Assembly (NCBI GenBank): GCA_965216225.1
Contig: CBDCFF010000023.1
Span: 1-64,000 of the forward strand
Direction: 5' to 3'
DNA length: 64,000 bases
Origin: 3107 sp965216225
GTDB lineage: Bacteria > Pseudomonadota > Alphaproteobacteria > Rhodobacterales > Rhodobacteraceae
Shown here: positions 45,292-57,017 of the stretch, piece by piece
How the letters are laid out: every line of letters begins with the position of its first letter
Position numbering within the stretch: the first letter of the stretch is position 1
The notes under the pieces: model-generated
The model's database searches: none
What the model was told of the DNA's origin: nothing
Seen by the model: only the letters and a program-made list of their open reading frames with translations
Made by a program: the position numbers and the translations under genes

Positions 45292-46506
45292 CGCCGCGTC
45301 GCGCATCGGCTGATCCGCCTGCGCATAAAGGTAGTCGCGCGTCAGCGGTGCCGCCTGCTGCCGGCGGGCAAGCTGAAACTGGAACACCGCCTGCCGGTGC
45401 AGGCGAAAGGTCAGTTCCGCCGAGACCAGATAGAAACGCCACATGCGACAGAACCGCTCATCATAAATCTCGCGCGCCTTGTCGATATTCGCCACGAAGC
45501 GTTCATGCCAGATCCTGAGCGTCCGGGCGTAATGCAGACGCCAGACCTCGACATCGGTGGTCCAGAGCCGCTCTTTCTCTATCGCCTTCATCGCCTCGGA
45601 CATCGACGGGACATAACCGCCCGGAAAGATGTATCTGGCAATCCAGGGGCTGGTGCGCCCCGGCACGTCGCAGCGGCCGATCGTGTGGATCAGCGCAACG
45701 CCGTCTTCGGTCAGCATGTTCCTTACATGGCGGAAATATTCGCGGTAATGCGGCACGCCCACATGTTCGAACATGCCGACGGACACGATCCGGTCGAATG
45801 TTTCCCCGACCTTGCGGTAATCCTGAAGCCGGATGTCGATCCGCTCCTGCAAGCCTGCCGCCCTGACCCGTTCCGTCGCCGCCTCGTACTGTGATTCGGA
45901 CAGTGTGACGCCGGTGACCCGCACGCCGAAGTCGCGCACCAGTGTCATGGCCATGCCGCCCCATCCGCAGCCGATGTCGAGAACCCGCATATCGGATTTC
46001 AGACACAGCTTGCGCGCGATGTGCTGCTTCTTGGCGATCTGCGCTTCTTCCAGACTCATCCCCGGATCGCGGAAATAGGCGCAGGAATACTGTTTGTCCG
46101 AATCGAGGAACAGGTCGTAAAGCCGCCCCGACAGATCATAATGATGGGCCACGTTGCGCCTGGCCCGACTCATCGGGTTGATCTGGTCAAGCCGCCCCAT
46201 GATGCCGCCGAAACAGCGCTCCAGCCCATGCCCCGCGCCGATGGAGAAATTGCGGATGCCGAGGCCGATCAGCCCGTACAGATCATTGTTTTCGATGATC
46301 AGGGTGCCGTCCATATACGCCTCGCCCACCGCAAGCTCCGGGTTCAGCACGAACTTGCGCGGCAGCGCCGGATCGGTCAGCGTGACCGCCACAGGCTTGC
46401 CGGCATCGTTTCCGAAGGTCTTCGTCCGGCCATCGGGCATGGTGATTTTCAGCGCACCGTCCCGCATGATGCTGCGGATCATGCGCAGAAAGATGGTGTA
46501 CCACAT
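45277..46506 (-). CDS. cfa: Cyclopropane-fatty-acyl-phospholipid synthase family protein
   Basis: 409 residues. An N-terminal lipid-binding part (GALKITMPDG, VGEAYMDGTLII) precedes a class I methyltransferase with VLDIGCGWGGMAMTL near residue 175 and SVGMFEHVGVPHY; YSCAYFRDP and YIFPGGYVPS are family hallmarks. It adds a methylene bridge to unsaturated acyl chains from AdoMet. GGGGAGG precedes ATG 46506. The last residues come from a 12-bp tandem repeat, so the C-terminus may vary among strains. Confidence 0.93.
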   Translation of the reverse strand: MWYTIFLRMIRSIMRDGALKITMPDGRTKTFGNDAGKPVAVTLTDPALPRKFVLNPELAVGEAYMDGTLIIENNDLYGLIGLGIRNFSIGAGHGLERCFGGIMGRLDQINPMSRARRNVAHHYDLSGRLYDLFLDSDKQYSCAYFRDPGMSLEEAQIAKKQHIARKLCLKSDMRVLDIGCGWGGMAMTLVRDFGVRVTGVTLSESQYEAATERVRAAGLQERIDIRLQDYRKVGETFDRIVSVGMFEHVGVPHYREYFRHVRNMLTEDGVALIHTIGRCDVPGRTSPWIARYIFPGGYVPSMSEAMKAIEKERLWTTDVEVWRLHYARTLRIWHERFVANIDKAREIYDERFCRMWRFYLVSAELTFRLHRQAVFQFQLARRQQAAPLTRDYLYAQADQPMRDAAEQAA

Positions 46507-46744
46507 CGAACCTCCCCCATTGTCAGATGCGCGCGGCCCAGGGCCGGGTGTCCTCTTTCACGGGTGGATTTTGGCAAATTTTTACCCGACTTGTCCAGTT
46601 CATCGTGTCATTGCCCCGGCGAAGGCGGGAAAACCCGCCTGTCGCGGCTGAAATCGGCGGGGTTTCGCACGTTCTGTTCTTGACTTCCCCGCCCGCGCAA
46701 GGTGTATCGGCGCGGATGTCCGGCTTTCCCGGAGAGGAACCGCA

Positions 46745-48520
46745 ATGCACGCCTTTCGCAGCCATACCTGCGCCGACCTGAACACGTCCCACATAGGCGA
46801 AACCGTCCGCCTTTCGGGCTGGGTCCACCGGGTGCGCGACCACGGCGGCATCCTGTTCATCGACCTGCGCGACCACTATGGCCTGACGCAGGTTCTGGCC
46901 GATTCGGACAGCCCCGCCTTTGCCGGGGTGGAAAAGGTGCGCTCGGAATGGTGCATCCGCATTGAAGGAGAGGTGAAGGCGCGCGATCAGGAACTGGTGA
47001 ACCCGAAGCTGCCAACCGGCGAGATCGAGGTTTTCGTTCGCGGGCTGGAGGTTCTGGGCGCTGCCGAGGAACTGCCGCTGACGGTCTTCGGCGATCAGGA
47101 ATACCCCGAGGAAACGCGCCTGCGCTATCGCTATCTCGACCTGCGCCGGGAGAAGCTGCAACGCAACATGACGCTGCGTTCGGATGTCGTGGCCTCGATG
47201 CGCCGCCGGATGTGGGACAGCGGTTTTCGCGAATATCAGACGCCGATCATCACCGCCTCTTCCCCGGAGGGCGCGCGCGACTTTCTGGTGCCGTCGCGGC
47301 TTCATCCGGGCAGGTTCTACGCCCTTCCGCAGGCTCCTCAGCAGTTCAAGCAACTGATCATGGTTTCCGGCTTTGACAGGTATTTCCAGATCGCCCCCTG
47401 TTTCAGGGATGAAGACCCGCGCGCCGACCGTTCGCCCACCGATTTCTACCAGCTTGACATGGAAATGAGCTTTGTCGGGCAGCAGGATGTGTTCGACACG
47501 ATCAAGCCGGTCATTCAGGGCGTGTTCGAGGAGTTCGGCGGCGATGCGAAGGTCGATACGGACTGGCCGCAGATCACCTGCAAGGATGCGGCGCTGAAAT
47601 ACGGCACCGACAAGCCGGACCTGCGCAACCCGATCGAGATGCAGGATGCAAGCGGGCATTTCCGCGGCTCCGGCTTTGCGGTCTTCGCGAAACTGCTGGA
47701 ACAGGAAGGCGCCGAAATCCGCGCCATCCCCGCGCCCGGCGGCGGCGGCCGCAGGTTCTGCGACCGGATGAACGCCTTTGCCCAGAAAGAGGGGCTGCCG
47801 GGGATGGGTTACATCTTCTGGCGCGATCAGGGTGAAGGCACGGAGGCCGCAGGGCCGCTTGCCAGAAACATCGGACCGGAGCGCACCGAGGCAATCCGCC
47901 GGCAACTGGGTCTGGATGTCGGCGACGCCGCCTTCTTTCTGGGTGGAAAACCGTCTGCCTTCGAAGCCGTTGCGGGCAAGGCCCGGAACGTGATCGGCGA
48001 GGAACTGGGCCTGACCGACAAGGACCGGTTCGCCTTTGCCTGGATCGTCGATTTCCCGATGTACGAGGCGGATGAGCAAACCGGCGCGGTCGATTTCAGC
48101 CACAACCCGTTTTCGATGCCGCAAGGGGGGCCGGCGGCACTGGATGGCGACCCGCTGAAGGTGCTGGGCCATCAATATGACCTTGCCTGCAACGGCTATG
48201 AAATCCTGTCGGGGGCGATCCGCAACCATAAACCCGAGATCATGTTCAGGGCCTTCGAACTCGCAGGCTACGACGAGGACGAGGTGCGCAGGCGTTTCGG
48301 CGGCATGGTCAACGCTTTCCGCTACGGCGCGCCGCCCCATGGCGGTTGCGCGGCGGGCATCGACCGGATCGTGATGCTGCTGGCCAATGAGATCAATATC
48401 CGCGAGGTCATCATGTTCCCGATGAACCAGCGCGCCGAAGACCTGATGATGCAGGCGCCGGGCGACCCCGCCAACGCGCAGTTGCGCGAACTGGGCCTGC
48501 GGGTGATCGAGCAGGAGTGA
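46745..48520 (+). CDS. aspS: Aspartyl-tRNA synthetase
   Basis: 591 residues, the bacterial AspRS length. The N-terminal OB fold (VRLSGWVHRVRDHGGILFID) binds the anticodon. Class II motifs follow: QTPIITASSPEGARDFLVPSR, CFRDEDPRADRSP (motif 2) and GGCAAGIDRIVMLL (motif 3), with the GAD insertion domain between. It is divergent from cfa across about 240 bp. Confidence 0.98.
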   Translation: MHAFRSHTCADLNTSHIGETVRLSGWVHRVRDHGGILFIDLRDHYGLTQVLADSDSPAFAGVEKVRSEWCIRIEGEVKARDQELVNPKLPTGEIEVFVRGLEVLGAAEELPLTVFGDQEYPEETRLRYRYLDLRREKLQRNMTLRSDVVASMRRRMWDSGFREYQTPIITASSPEGARDFLVPSRLHPGRFYALPQAPQQFKQLIMVSGFDRYFQIAPCFRDEDPRADRSPTDFYQLDMEMSFVGQQDVFDTIKPVIQGVFEEFGGDAKVDTDWPQITCKDAALKYGTDKPDLRNPIEMQDASGHFRGSGFAVFAKLLEQEGAEIRAIPAPGGGGRRFCDRMNAFAQKEGLPGMGYIFWRDQGEGTEAAGPLARNIGPERTEAIRRQLGLDVGDAAFFLGGKPSAFEAVAGKARNVIGEELGLTDKDRFAFAWIVDFPMYEADEQTGAVDFSHNPFSMPQGGPAALDGDPLKVLGHQYDLACNGYEILSGAIRNHKPEIMFRAFELAGYDEDEVRRRFGGMVNAFRYGAPPHGGCAAGIDRIVMLLANEINIREVIMFPMNQRAEDLMMQAPGDPANAQLRELGLRVIEQE

Positions 48521-48693
48521 TGAACCCCGGGGCGCGCGGCGCCGATCAGTGCCAGGGGCGCGGCGGGGATGCCGCTTCGGATCCGATCGCCCCCTGCTGT
48601 TCTTCCGAGTGTCCGCTGTCCGATGCCGAACGGCTTGATGCTCACTTTGCCCCCGCATAATTCATACGACGATAAATCATGTACGGAATCGCC

Positions 48694-49227
48694 ATGCCTA
48701 CCGGTCATGTAATGATGGCAATCACGCTGGACGGTTTCGTCGCGCGAAAGGACCATTCGCTCGATTGGCTGATGAAGCAGGATACCGATGGAGAAGATCA
48801 CGGGTTCGAGGAATTTCTCGCCCGAATCGACGTCATCGTCATGGGGAGCGGATCATTCAGGACCGTGCTTGGCTTCGATCGGTGGCCCTATGCAAAGCCG
48901 GTGATCGTCATGAGCCGCACAATGTCGCACGAAGACGTGCCGGCCGGGCTTCGGGGCCGCGTGGAAATCACCGATCTGGGACCGGTGGCGTTGATGAATG
49001 ACCTGAAGGCACGCGGCATCAGGCGTGTTTATATCGATGGCGGCGCGGTGGTGCGATCCTTCATGCAAAAGGGCCTCATCTCCGATCTGAAGCTCGCAAT
49101 CGTTCCCATTCTCATCGGAGATGGCATTCGTCTGTTCGGAGACGTCGATCAGGACATTGACCTGAAACTTGCGGGGACGAAAGCGTTTCCGTCCGGACTG
49201 GTCGAAATGCTTTATTCCATTGGCTGA
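48694..49227 (+). CDS. Dihydrofolate reductase / RibD C-terminal-like reductase
   Basis: 177 residues: MAITLDGFVARKDHSLDWL at the start, VIVMGSGSF and RVYIDGGAVVRSFMQKGLI, the typical pattern of the DHFR-like RibD C-terminal domain family. These proteins bind NADPH, but their substrates are mostly unknown; the protein is not a housekeeping FolA or RibD. It stands alone between aspS and the convergent holC. An alternative start is ATG 48679. Confidence 0.85.
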   Translation: MPTGHVMMAITLDGFVARKDHSLDWLMKQDTDGEDHGFEEFLARIDVIVMGSGSFRTVLGFDRWPYAKPVIVMSRTMSHEDVPAGLRGRVEITDLGPVALMNDLKARGIRRVYIDGGAVVRSFMQKGLISDLKLAIVPILIGDGIRLFGDVDQDIDLKLAGTKAFPSGLVEMLYSIG

Positions 49228-49313
49228 AACATGGCTGAAAACGGTCGGTGATTCTGCGCGAAGCCTCGGCGGGCTTCTGAAACGGGGTGATGCGCGGGAT
49301 TGAAAGCGCCCAT

Positions 49314-49828
49314 TCAGCCAGTGTCGGTCCCGTCCGCACCGCAGACCCGAATTGCCCGCGCCTGACCGCCCTGGTTCTCCGACTTCTTCACCCAGCGCCC
49401 GGCTTCCTGCGCCCAGTATTGCAGGCTGCAATCGGCGTCCGCCAGCGCCTTCCACTGGCTGCGCGCATGGCTGACCGCATTCGGGTCGTTGCCATCGAAG
49501 AGGATGCAGACGCGCTCCATCGCGCTGACCTCGGCGGCGGACACGTCCGCCCCGTCCACGCTCATCAGACAGGCCGCGCCGTTTGGCGCCCCGGCCTCTG
49601 TCGTCAACAGAACCGGCTGATCGGCATCGAACCCGGTCCCGGCCCGCCCATGGGGAAAGAACCCTTCGTCCGGTCCCAGCCACAGCCTTTCATCCAGCCA
49701 GTCCAGCCGTTTCGCATCCGGCCCGCGCACCGCCACCCGCCAGCCCGCCTGCCGCGCCTTGCCCAGAAGCATGGGCAGGGTCGCCTCCAGCGGGCTGTCG
49801 GTCAGGTGATAGAAATAGGCCGCGCCCA

Positions 49829-49829
<1 letters not shown>
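49314..49829 (-). CDS. holC: DNA polymerase III chi subunit
   Basis: 171 residues. GAAYFYHLTDSPLEATLPML at the start, RVAVRGPDAKRLDWLDERLW and PVLLTTE are typical of HolC, which links the clamp loader to SSB. The C-terminal 25 residues (NQGGQARAIRVCG…) exceed the usual length and may be an extension through a lost stop. It shares one base with the pepA stop (TGATG), an order common in Gram-negative bacteria. Confidence 0.9.
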
Positions 49830-51295
<1,466 letters not shown>

Positions 51296-51423
51296 GTCTG
51301 TCTCCTCATTAGGGTTCCGCCATAGGTAAACAACCTGCGCGAACTTGACCAGATAGCAGTTTTCCCCGCCCGACATTTGGTCTAGTTTGCCCATCAGGAT
51401 CAATGACCCGGGGGGTGGCGACT

Positions 51424-52551
51424 GTGGCAAAATTCGACAGATACATGCTGTCGCAGCTTATGGTCCTGTTCGGATTCTTTTCGCTTGTCCTGATCATGGT
51501 CTATTGGGTGAACCGGGCGATTTCGCTTTTCGATCAGCTTATCGCCAACGGGCAATCCGCAGTGGTCTTTCTGGAATTCACCGCGCTGACCCTGCCCAAC
51601 GTGATCCGCGTCGTCCTGCCGATCTCTGCCTTCATCGCCTCGGTCTACGTCACCAACCGCCTGTCCACGGAAAGCGAGCTGGTGATCATGCAATCCTCGG
51701 GCTACAGCAGCTTCCGGCTGGCCCGCCCGGTGCTGCTTTTCGGCATTCTGGTCAGCGTCATGCTGATGATCCTGACCAATTTTCTGGTCCCCGCCACCAA
51801 TCGCACACTCGCCGAACGGCAGGAGGAAATCGCGCAGAACATCGCCACGCGCTTTCTGAAAGAAGGCCGGTTCCTGCATCCGACCCCCGGCGTGACGTTC
51901 TATATCCGGGAAATCACCGCAGCAGGAGAGTTGCAGGACATCTACCTGTCGGACCAGAGAGACCCCGATCAGCACACGACCTACACTGCCCGGCGCGCAC
52001 TGCTGGTGCGCGACACGTCCGGGCCGAAGCTGCTGATGTTCGATGGCCTGGCGCAGGTGCTGGAGGCGGACGATTCCCGGCTGTCCACGACAGCCTTCCG
52101 GGAACTCACCTTCGATCTGAGCGACCTGATCGAGCCATCGGACAGCCGGGCGCCCCGGCCCCGCGAAATGTCAACATACGGACTTTTGCGCAATACCGAT
52201 GCCCTGATCCGGTCGGGATGGAACCGTGTCGTGCTTCAGGTAGAGACCCATGACAGGCTTGCCCAGCCGCTGCTGGCCATCGTGACGGCCCTGGTGGGTT
52301 TCGCCTGCCTGCTCCTGGGCGGTTTCAGCCGCTTCGGGGTCTGGCGGCAAATCATTGTCGCAATCATGCTGCTGGTGCTGCTGAAGGCGGCCGACAGCAA
52401 GATGGCCGACATCGCCCGCAGCGGCGAAGGGCTGTGGCCGCTGCTTTATCTGCCTGCGTTGTCGGGAACCGGACTCGCCTGCATCATTCTGTGGGGCGCC
52501 GACAAACCCGGCCTGCTGGCGCGGCGGCGGCGGGGGGGGGCTGCGGCATGA
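51424..52551 (+). CDS. lptF: LPS export ABC transporter permease LptF
   Basis: 375 residues from GTG 51424 (VAKFDRYML); ATG 51403 in the same frame is possible. Six transmembrane helices flank a periplasmic beta-jellyroll domain. SQLMVLFGFFSLVLIM and the ELVIMQSSGYS coupling helix are typical. With LptG and the ATPase LptB it pulls lipopolysaccharide out of the inner membrane. It overlaps lptG by 4 bases. The ATPase gene is not in the window. Confidence 0.92.
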   Translation: MAKFDRYMLSQLMVLFGFFSLVLIMVYWVNRAISLFDQLIANGQSAVVFLEFTALTLPNVIRVVLPISAFIASVYVTNRLSTESELVIMQSSGYSSFRLARPVLLFGILVSVMLMILTNFLVPATNRTLAERQEEIAQNIATRFLKEGRFLHPTPGVTFYIREITAAGELQDIYLSDQRDPDQHTTYTARRALLVRDTSGPKLLMFDGLAQVLEADDSRLSTTAFRELTFDLSDLIEPSDSRAPRPREMSTYGLLRNTDALIRSGWNRVVLQVETHDRLAQPLLAIVTALVGFACLLLGGFSRFGVWRQIIVAIMLLVLLKAADSKMADIARSGEGLWPLLYLPALSGTGLACIILWGADKPGLLARRRRGGAAA

Positions 52552-53645
52552 CGCTCCATCTTTATTTCGCGCGCCGGTTCCTGTGGGCCTTTCTCGGGGT
52601 TTTCGGCGTGTTCGGCGGCATCGTCCTGCTGATCGACATCGCCGAGCAACTGCGCCGCTTTGGCGGCAAGGACATTGGGCTCAGCCGCATTGTCGGCCTG
52701 TCCGCCCTGAATGTTCCCGAAACCATCTATCAGATCCTGCCACTGATCACGATCCTGGCCACGCTGACGCTGTTCCTGGCGCTGGCGCGCTCGGGCGAGC
52801 TTGTGGTGACTCGCGCCGCTGGCCGTTCCGCCCTGCGCGCACTGGTCGCGCCCCTGATTCTGGCGCTGCTGATCGGCGCGTTTGCAGTCGCCGCCTTCAA
52901 TCCCATCGTCGCCGCGACCCAAAAGGAATATGAAGACAGGTCAAACGCCCTGGCAGGCGGCGAGGCGCGGATTCTGTCGATCTCGGACGAAGGGCTCTGG
53001 CTGCGGCAAGGCGATGAAACGGGCCAGACCGTCATTCATGCGCGCAACGCAAATCTTGACGGCACCCGGCTTGTCAGGGCCAGATTCGTGGTTCTGACGC
53101 CCGATGGTCTGCCGAAACGGCGCATCGAGGCGGAAACCGCAACGCTTGTCGAGGGCGCCTGGGAAATGCGGAACGTGAAATCCTGGCCCCTGGCCGGCAG
53201 CGACAACCCCGAAAGGGACGCGGAATATCACGACCGCCTGCTTCTGCCCTCCGACCTCACGCGGGAGCAGATTCGCGACAGCTTCGGCGCCCCCAGCGCC
53301 ATCGCGATATGGGATCTGCCGGATTTCATCGCGAGTCTGGATCGCGCCGGGTTCTCTGCCCGCAGTCATCGCGTCTGGTTTCAGATGGAACTCGCGCTTC
53401 CGGTCATGCTTGCCGCAATGGTTCTGATCGCCGCCGGTTTCACGATGCGCCACACCCGCCCTGGCAGAAGCGGTCTGATGGTGCTGTTCGCGCTGCTGCT
53501 GGGTTTCGGATTGTATTTCATCCGGAATTTCGCGCGAATCCTTGGCGAGAACGGTCAGATTCCAGTGACCCTGGCGGCCTGGGCGCCACCGATCGCCGCC
53601 ATCCTTCTGTCACTCGGCCTCCTGCTGCATCTGGAGGACGGCTGA
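52548..53645 (+). CDS. lptG: LPS export ABC transporter permease LptG
   Basis: 365 residues. The N-terminal helix YFARRFLWAFLGVFGVFGGIV, the coupling region LARSGELVVTRAAGRSA and the final helices match LptG. The periplasmic domain lies at about 115-265. It starts within the lptF stop (ATGA), and its own stop overlaps the lptD start by one base, so the three Lpt genes are translated as a set. Confidence 0.93.
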   Translation: MTLHLYFARRFLWAFLGVFGVFGGIVLLIDIAEQLRRFGGKDIGLSRIVGLSALNVPETIYQILPLITILATLTLFLALARSGELVVTRAAGRSALRALVAPLILALLIGAFAVAAFNPIVAATQKEYEDRSNALAGGEARILSISDEGLWLRQGDETGQTVIHARNANLDGTRLVRARFVVLTPDGLPKRRIEAETATLVEGAWEMRNVKSWPLAGSDNPERDAEYHDRLLLPSDLTREQIRDSFGAPSAIAIWDLPDFIASLDRAGFSARSHRVWFQMELALPVMLAAMVLIAAGFTMRHTRPGRSGLMVLFALLLGFGLYFIRNFARILGENGQIPVTLAAWAPPIAAILLSLGLLLHLEDG

Positions 53646-55765
53646 TGAGACTGCCCCCCCTCGTTCTGGGTGTTTTTCTGTTCCTGTCGCCGGCATCCCC
53701 GATTCAGGCGCAGGAACAGGCGCGGCTGATTGCCGATTCAATCCTGCTGGCAGGGGGCGGCAATACGCTGATTGCAGAAGGCAATGTCGAGGTCTTTTAT
53801 CAGGGCGTCCATCTGAAAGCGCAGCGCATCCGGTATGACAATGAAACCGGCGCGATGTCGATCGAGGGGCCGCTGATGCTGACCGAAGGAAAGGCGACAA
53901 CGCTTTTGGCCAGCAGCGCGGAACTGTCTGCGGACCTGCGAAACGGTGTGCTGACCAGCGCCCGAATCGTGCTTGATCAACAGCTTCGGATCGACGCGGA
54001 TGAAATCGAACGGACGAACGGGCGCTATACCCGGCTGGATGGGGTCGCCGCCTCCAGTTGCCGGATATGCGCCGACAATCCGATCCCGCTTTGGGAAATC
54101 CGCGCCTCGCGCGTTGTCCACGATCAACGGGAACGGCAGCTTCATTTCGACAATGCCCGGCTTCGCGTGATGGGTGTGCCAGTGTTCTACATCCCCCATC
54201 TGCGCCTGCCGGACCCGACCCTGAAACGCACGACCGGATTTCTGACTCCCAGGGTGCGCAGTACGTCCCGACTGGGCACCGGTGTGAAACTGCCGTATTT
54301 CATCACGCTGGGCGATCACCGGGATCTGACCCTGACGCCTTATGTCTCCGGCTCCACCGCGACGCTGGAATACCGGTATCGGCAGGCGTTCGGAAGCGGC
54401 GACATAGAGGTCGAAGGCGCAGTCTCGGATGACGACATCCGGGCGAATGCCGTCCGCAACCATCTGTTCGCCGACGGGCGATTCGATCTGCGAAACGACT
54501 ACAGGCTCGGGTTTGATGTGGAATACGCCTCGGACGATTCCTATTTGCTGGATTACGGCTATTCCGGCAAGGACCGGCTGGACAGTTCCGTCACGCTGAC
54601 GCGCACCCGACGCGACCTGTATTTCGAGGCTGGCCTGATCCATTACAAATCCCTGCGCGCCTCGGAAGACAACAACGAGATTCCGTCGTTCGTCGGCTCC
54701 TTCACCCGGCATGTCCGGTTTGCGCCCGCATGGCTTGGCGGCAATGCGGACATGGTGATCGACACGCTGGCCGCATACCGGGACTCCGACCTGCGCGGTG
54801 ATCGCGGGCGCGACATCGTGCGCGCCAGAACGGCCCTGGACTGGCGGCGGGACTGGATATTCGCCAACGGGATGAAGGCGGCGGCGCTGTCACAGGCGCG
54901 GCTGGATTACTACGCAAACCGCCAGGGCTTCGCAGATGAAGAGAACGGGGCGTTCACCACCGGCACAATAGGCGCGGAACTGCGCTGGCCCATGGCGCGA
55001 ACCGGCCCCGATGGCAGCCATCAGGTGTTCGAGCCGGTGGCGCAGATTCTCTGGACCAGTGAGGAAGAGCCGGCCATCGCCAACGAAGACAGCGCGCTGC
55101 TGGAATTCGACGAAGGCAACCTCTTCGCCTTCTCGCGCTTCTCCGGGTCCGACAGGATCGAACGCGGATTGCGCGCCAATCTCGGGGCGACCTGGACCCG
55201 TTTCGACCGTTCCGGCGGCGCGCTGAGCCTGACATTGGGCCGAATCATCCGATCCGGTGATCCGGGTCAGTTCACCGCGGGCTCTGGCCTGGCGGGCGCC
55301 ACATCGGACTGGCTTGCATCCGCGCAGTTCAATCTGCCCGACAACCTGAGCATCGCCGGCCGGGCGCTTTTCAACGACAGGCTGGAATTCACCCGGAGCG
55401 AATCCCGGATCGCCTGGCGTCGGGCGGGCCTGTCCCTCGCCACAACTTATATCTGGCTGGAAAACGCCCCGGCCGAGAACCGCCGCAAGGTCTCTGAATG
55501 GACATTCGATTCCAGCCTTGTCCTCGGCAAGGGGTGGCGCGGTGAATTCGGCCTCCGCCATGATTTCATTGCCGGCAGAACCGCGCGGGCCAGCATCGGC
55601 CTGATCTACGCGACGGAATGCATAGAGGTTGACCTTTCCCTCTCGCGCCGCTTTACAGGTTCGACAAACCTGCACCCGACGACGGATTTCGGGCTTTCCG
55701 TCTCTCTGACCGGTTTCGGGGGCAGGCAAGGCAATCGCAATCATGCGGGCAGATGCCGTGGTTAA
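53645..55765 (+). CDS. lptD: LPS-assembly outer membrane protein LptD
   Basis: 706 residues. Signal peptide of about 22 residues (cut after PIQA). An OstA/LptA-like N-domain (AEGNVEVFYQGVHLKAQRIRY) at about 30-135, then the CxxC-type pair SCRICADN, then the beta-barrel ending in a strand near VSLTGFGG. With LptE it places LPS in the outer leaflet. Compared with E. coli LptD (784 residues) it is short, as is usual in this group. The disulfide pattern cannot be fixed by eye. Confidence 0.93.
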   Translation: MRLPPLVLGVFLFLSPASPIQAQEQARLIADSILLAGGGNTLIAEGNVEVFYQGVHLKAQRIRYDNETGAMSIEGPLMLTEGKATTLLASSAELSADLRNGVLTSARIVLDQQLRIDADEIERTNGRYTRLDGVAASSCRICADNPIPLWEIRASRVVHDQRERQLHFDNARLRVMGVPVFYIPHLRLPDPTLKRTTGFLTPRVRSTSRLGTGVKLPYFITLGDHRDLTLTPYVSGSTATLEYRYRQAFGSGDIEVEGAVSDDDIRANAVRNHLFADGRFDLRNDYRLGFDVEYASDDSYLLDYGYSGKDRLDSSVTLTRTRRDLYFEAGLIHYKSLRASEDNNEIPSFVGSFTRHVRFAPAWLGGNADMVIDTLAAYRDSDLRGDRGRDIVRARTALDWRRDWIFANGMKAAALSQARLDYYANRQGFADEENGAFTTGTIGAELRWPMARTGPDGSHQVFEPVAQILWTSEEEPAIANEDSALLEFDEGNLFAFSRFSGSDRIERGLRANLGATWTRFDRSGGALSLTLGRIIRSGDPGQFTAGSGLAGATSDWLASAQFNLPDNLSIAGRALFNDRLEFTRSESRIAWRRAGLSLATTYIWLENAPAENRRKVSEWTFDSSLVLGKGWRGEFGLRHDFIAGRTARASIGLIYATECIEVDLSLSRRFTGSTNLHPTTDFGLSVSLTGFGGRQGNRNHAGRCRG

Positions 55766-55781
55766 GGACAGAACAGAGGAC

Positions 55782-57017
55782 ATGATGAAACACAAAGCCG
55801 CATCCTTCGTTTTCGGCGGGCTTGCCGCGATCCTGTCCTGCCTGTGCAGTCCCGGCGGCAGCGCACGGGCGCAAGACCTGCTGGCCCCTGTCGCGCGCGT
55901 CAACGGCGCCGTGATTGCCCAGTACGAATTGCTGCAACGCACCCGTTTTCTGGAGGCGCTCGGCCAGCCTGGCGACCTTCGCAAAGCCGCCCTGGACGGG
56001 CTGATTGACGACCGGCTGCGCATTCAGGCCGGCAAGACCCTTGGCGTCAGTGTCGATGAAGAACAGGTCAGCGCCGGGATGGCGGAATTCGCGGCCCGGT
56101 TCCAGCTTTCCACCGAGGCGTTTCTGACCGCCATGGCCGAGGAAGGGCTTGCCCCGGAAATCTTTCGCGATTTCGTCAGCGCCGGTCTCGTATGGCGTGC
56201 CATTGTGCAGGTCCGCTTTGGCCCCCGCGTCCAGATCACGGAGGCCGAGATTGATCGCGCCCTCACGTCGTCATCCAGCCGGGGCGGTGTTCGGGTTCTG
56301 CTTTCGGAAATCGTCATTCCCTATTCCGAAGACCGGGAAGCAGAGGCGCGCCGGCTTGCCGGCGATCTGGCGAAAGTCACGACTTCGGAGGAGTTCGCCT
56401 CTGCCGCGCGCACCTATTCCGCCGCGCCGTCGCGTGATCAGGGCGGCCGCATCGACTGGCTGCCGGTGGGCAGCCTGCCACCGGAACTGCGCGCGCAGAT
56501 TCTGACCCTTTCTCCGGGTCAGGTCACGCCGCCGGTCGATCGTCCGGGGGCCATTGCCATCTTCCTGCTTCGCGAGATCGAGGAAACGCCGGTCCCCGAT
56601 GCGGAAACCCTGTCGGTCGAATACGCCGCCTATCACATCCCCGGCGCCCGCACCGGCAGCGCCTTGTCACAGGCGGCGAAAATCCGCAATGAGGTCGATA
56701 CCTGTGACGATCTTTACCGCATCGCACAGGACCAGCCGCCCGAGGTGCTGGAGCGGGAAACCCTGCCGCTGGCCGGGATTCCGCAGGACATCGCCATAGA
56801 ACTTGCCAGACTTGACGAGAACGAAGCCTCTACCGCGCTGACCCGAAACGGCGGCGACACGCTGGTTTTCCTGATGCTCTGCGGGCGCGTGACCGAACAG
56901 GCCGAAGATGCCTCGCGGGAGGAGATTCGCGCGCATCTGGTCAATCAGCGCCTGGCCTCTTACGCCGACAGCTATCTGGCGGAACTCAGGGCCGAAGCCG
57001 ACATCGTGTATCCATGA
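55782..57017 (+). CDS. surA: Periplasmic chaperone / peptidyl-prolyl isomerase SurA
   Basis: 411 residues from ATG 55782. Signal peptide ending around GGSARAQ, a SurA N-domain (VARVNGAVIAQYELLQRTRFL), then a single parvulin domain at about 170-285 with SEIVIPYSEDREAEA, FASAARTYSAAPSRDQGGRIDWL and LRAQILTLSPGQVTPPV. E. coli SurA has two such domains. It helps fold outer-membrane barrels such as LptD, encoded just upstream. Its stop overlaps the pdxA start. Confidence 0.9.
   Translation: MMKHKAASFVFGGLAAILSCLCSPGGSARAQDLLAPVARVNGAVIAQYELLQRTRFLEALGQPGDLRKAALDGLIDDRLRIQAGKTLGVSVDEEQVSAGMAEFAARFQLSTEAFLTAMAEEGLAPEIFRDFVSAGLVWRAIVQVRFGPRVQITEAEIDRALTSSSSRGGVRVLLSEIVIPYSEDREAEARRLAGDLAKVTTSEEFASAARTYSAAPSRDQGGRIDWLPVGSLPPELRAQILTLSPGQVTPPVDRPGAIAIFLLREIEETPVPDAETLSVEYAAYHIPGARTGSALSQAAKIRNEVDTCDDLYRIAQDQPPEVLERETLPLAGIPQDIAIELARLDENEASTALTRNGGDTLVFLMLCGRVTEQAEDASREEIRAHLVNQRLASYADSYLAELRAEADIVYP

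Noticed and set aside
46523..48658. 711-codon open frame on the minus strand
   Set aside because: It is the shadow of aspS, a complete and certain gene on the other strand.
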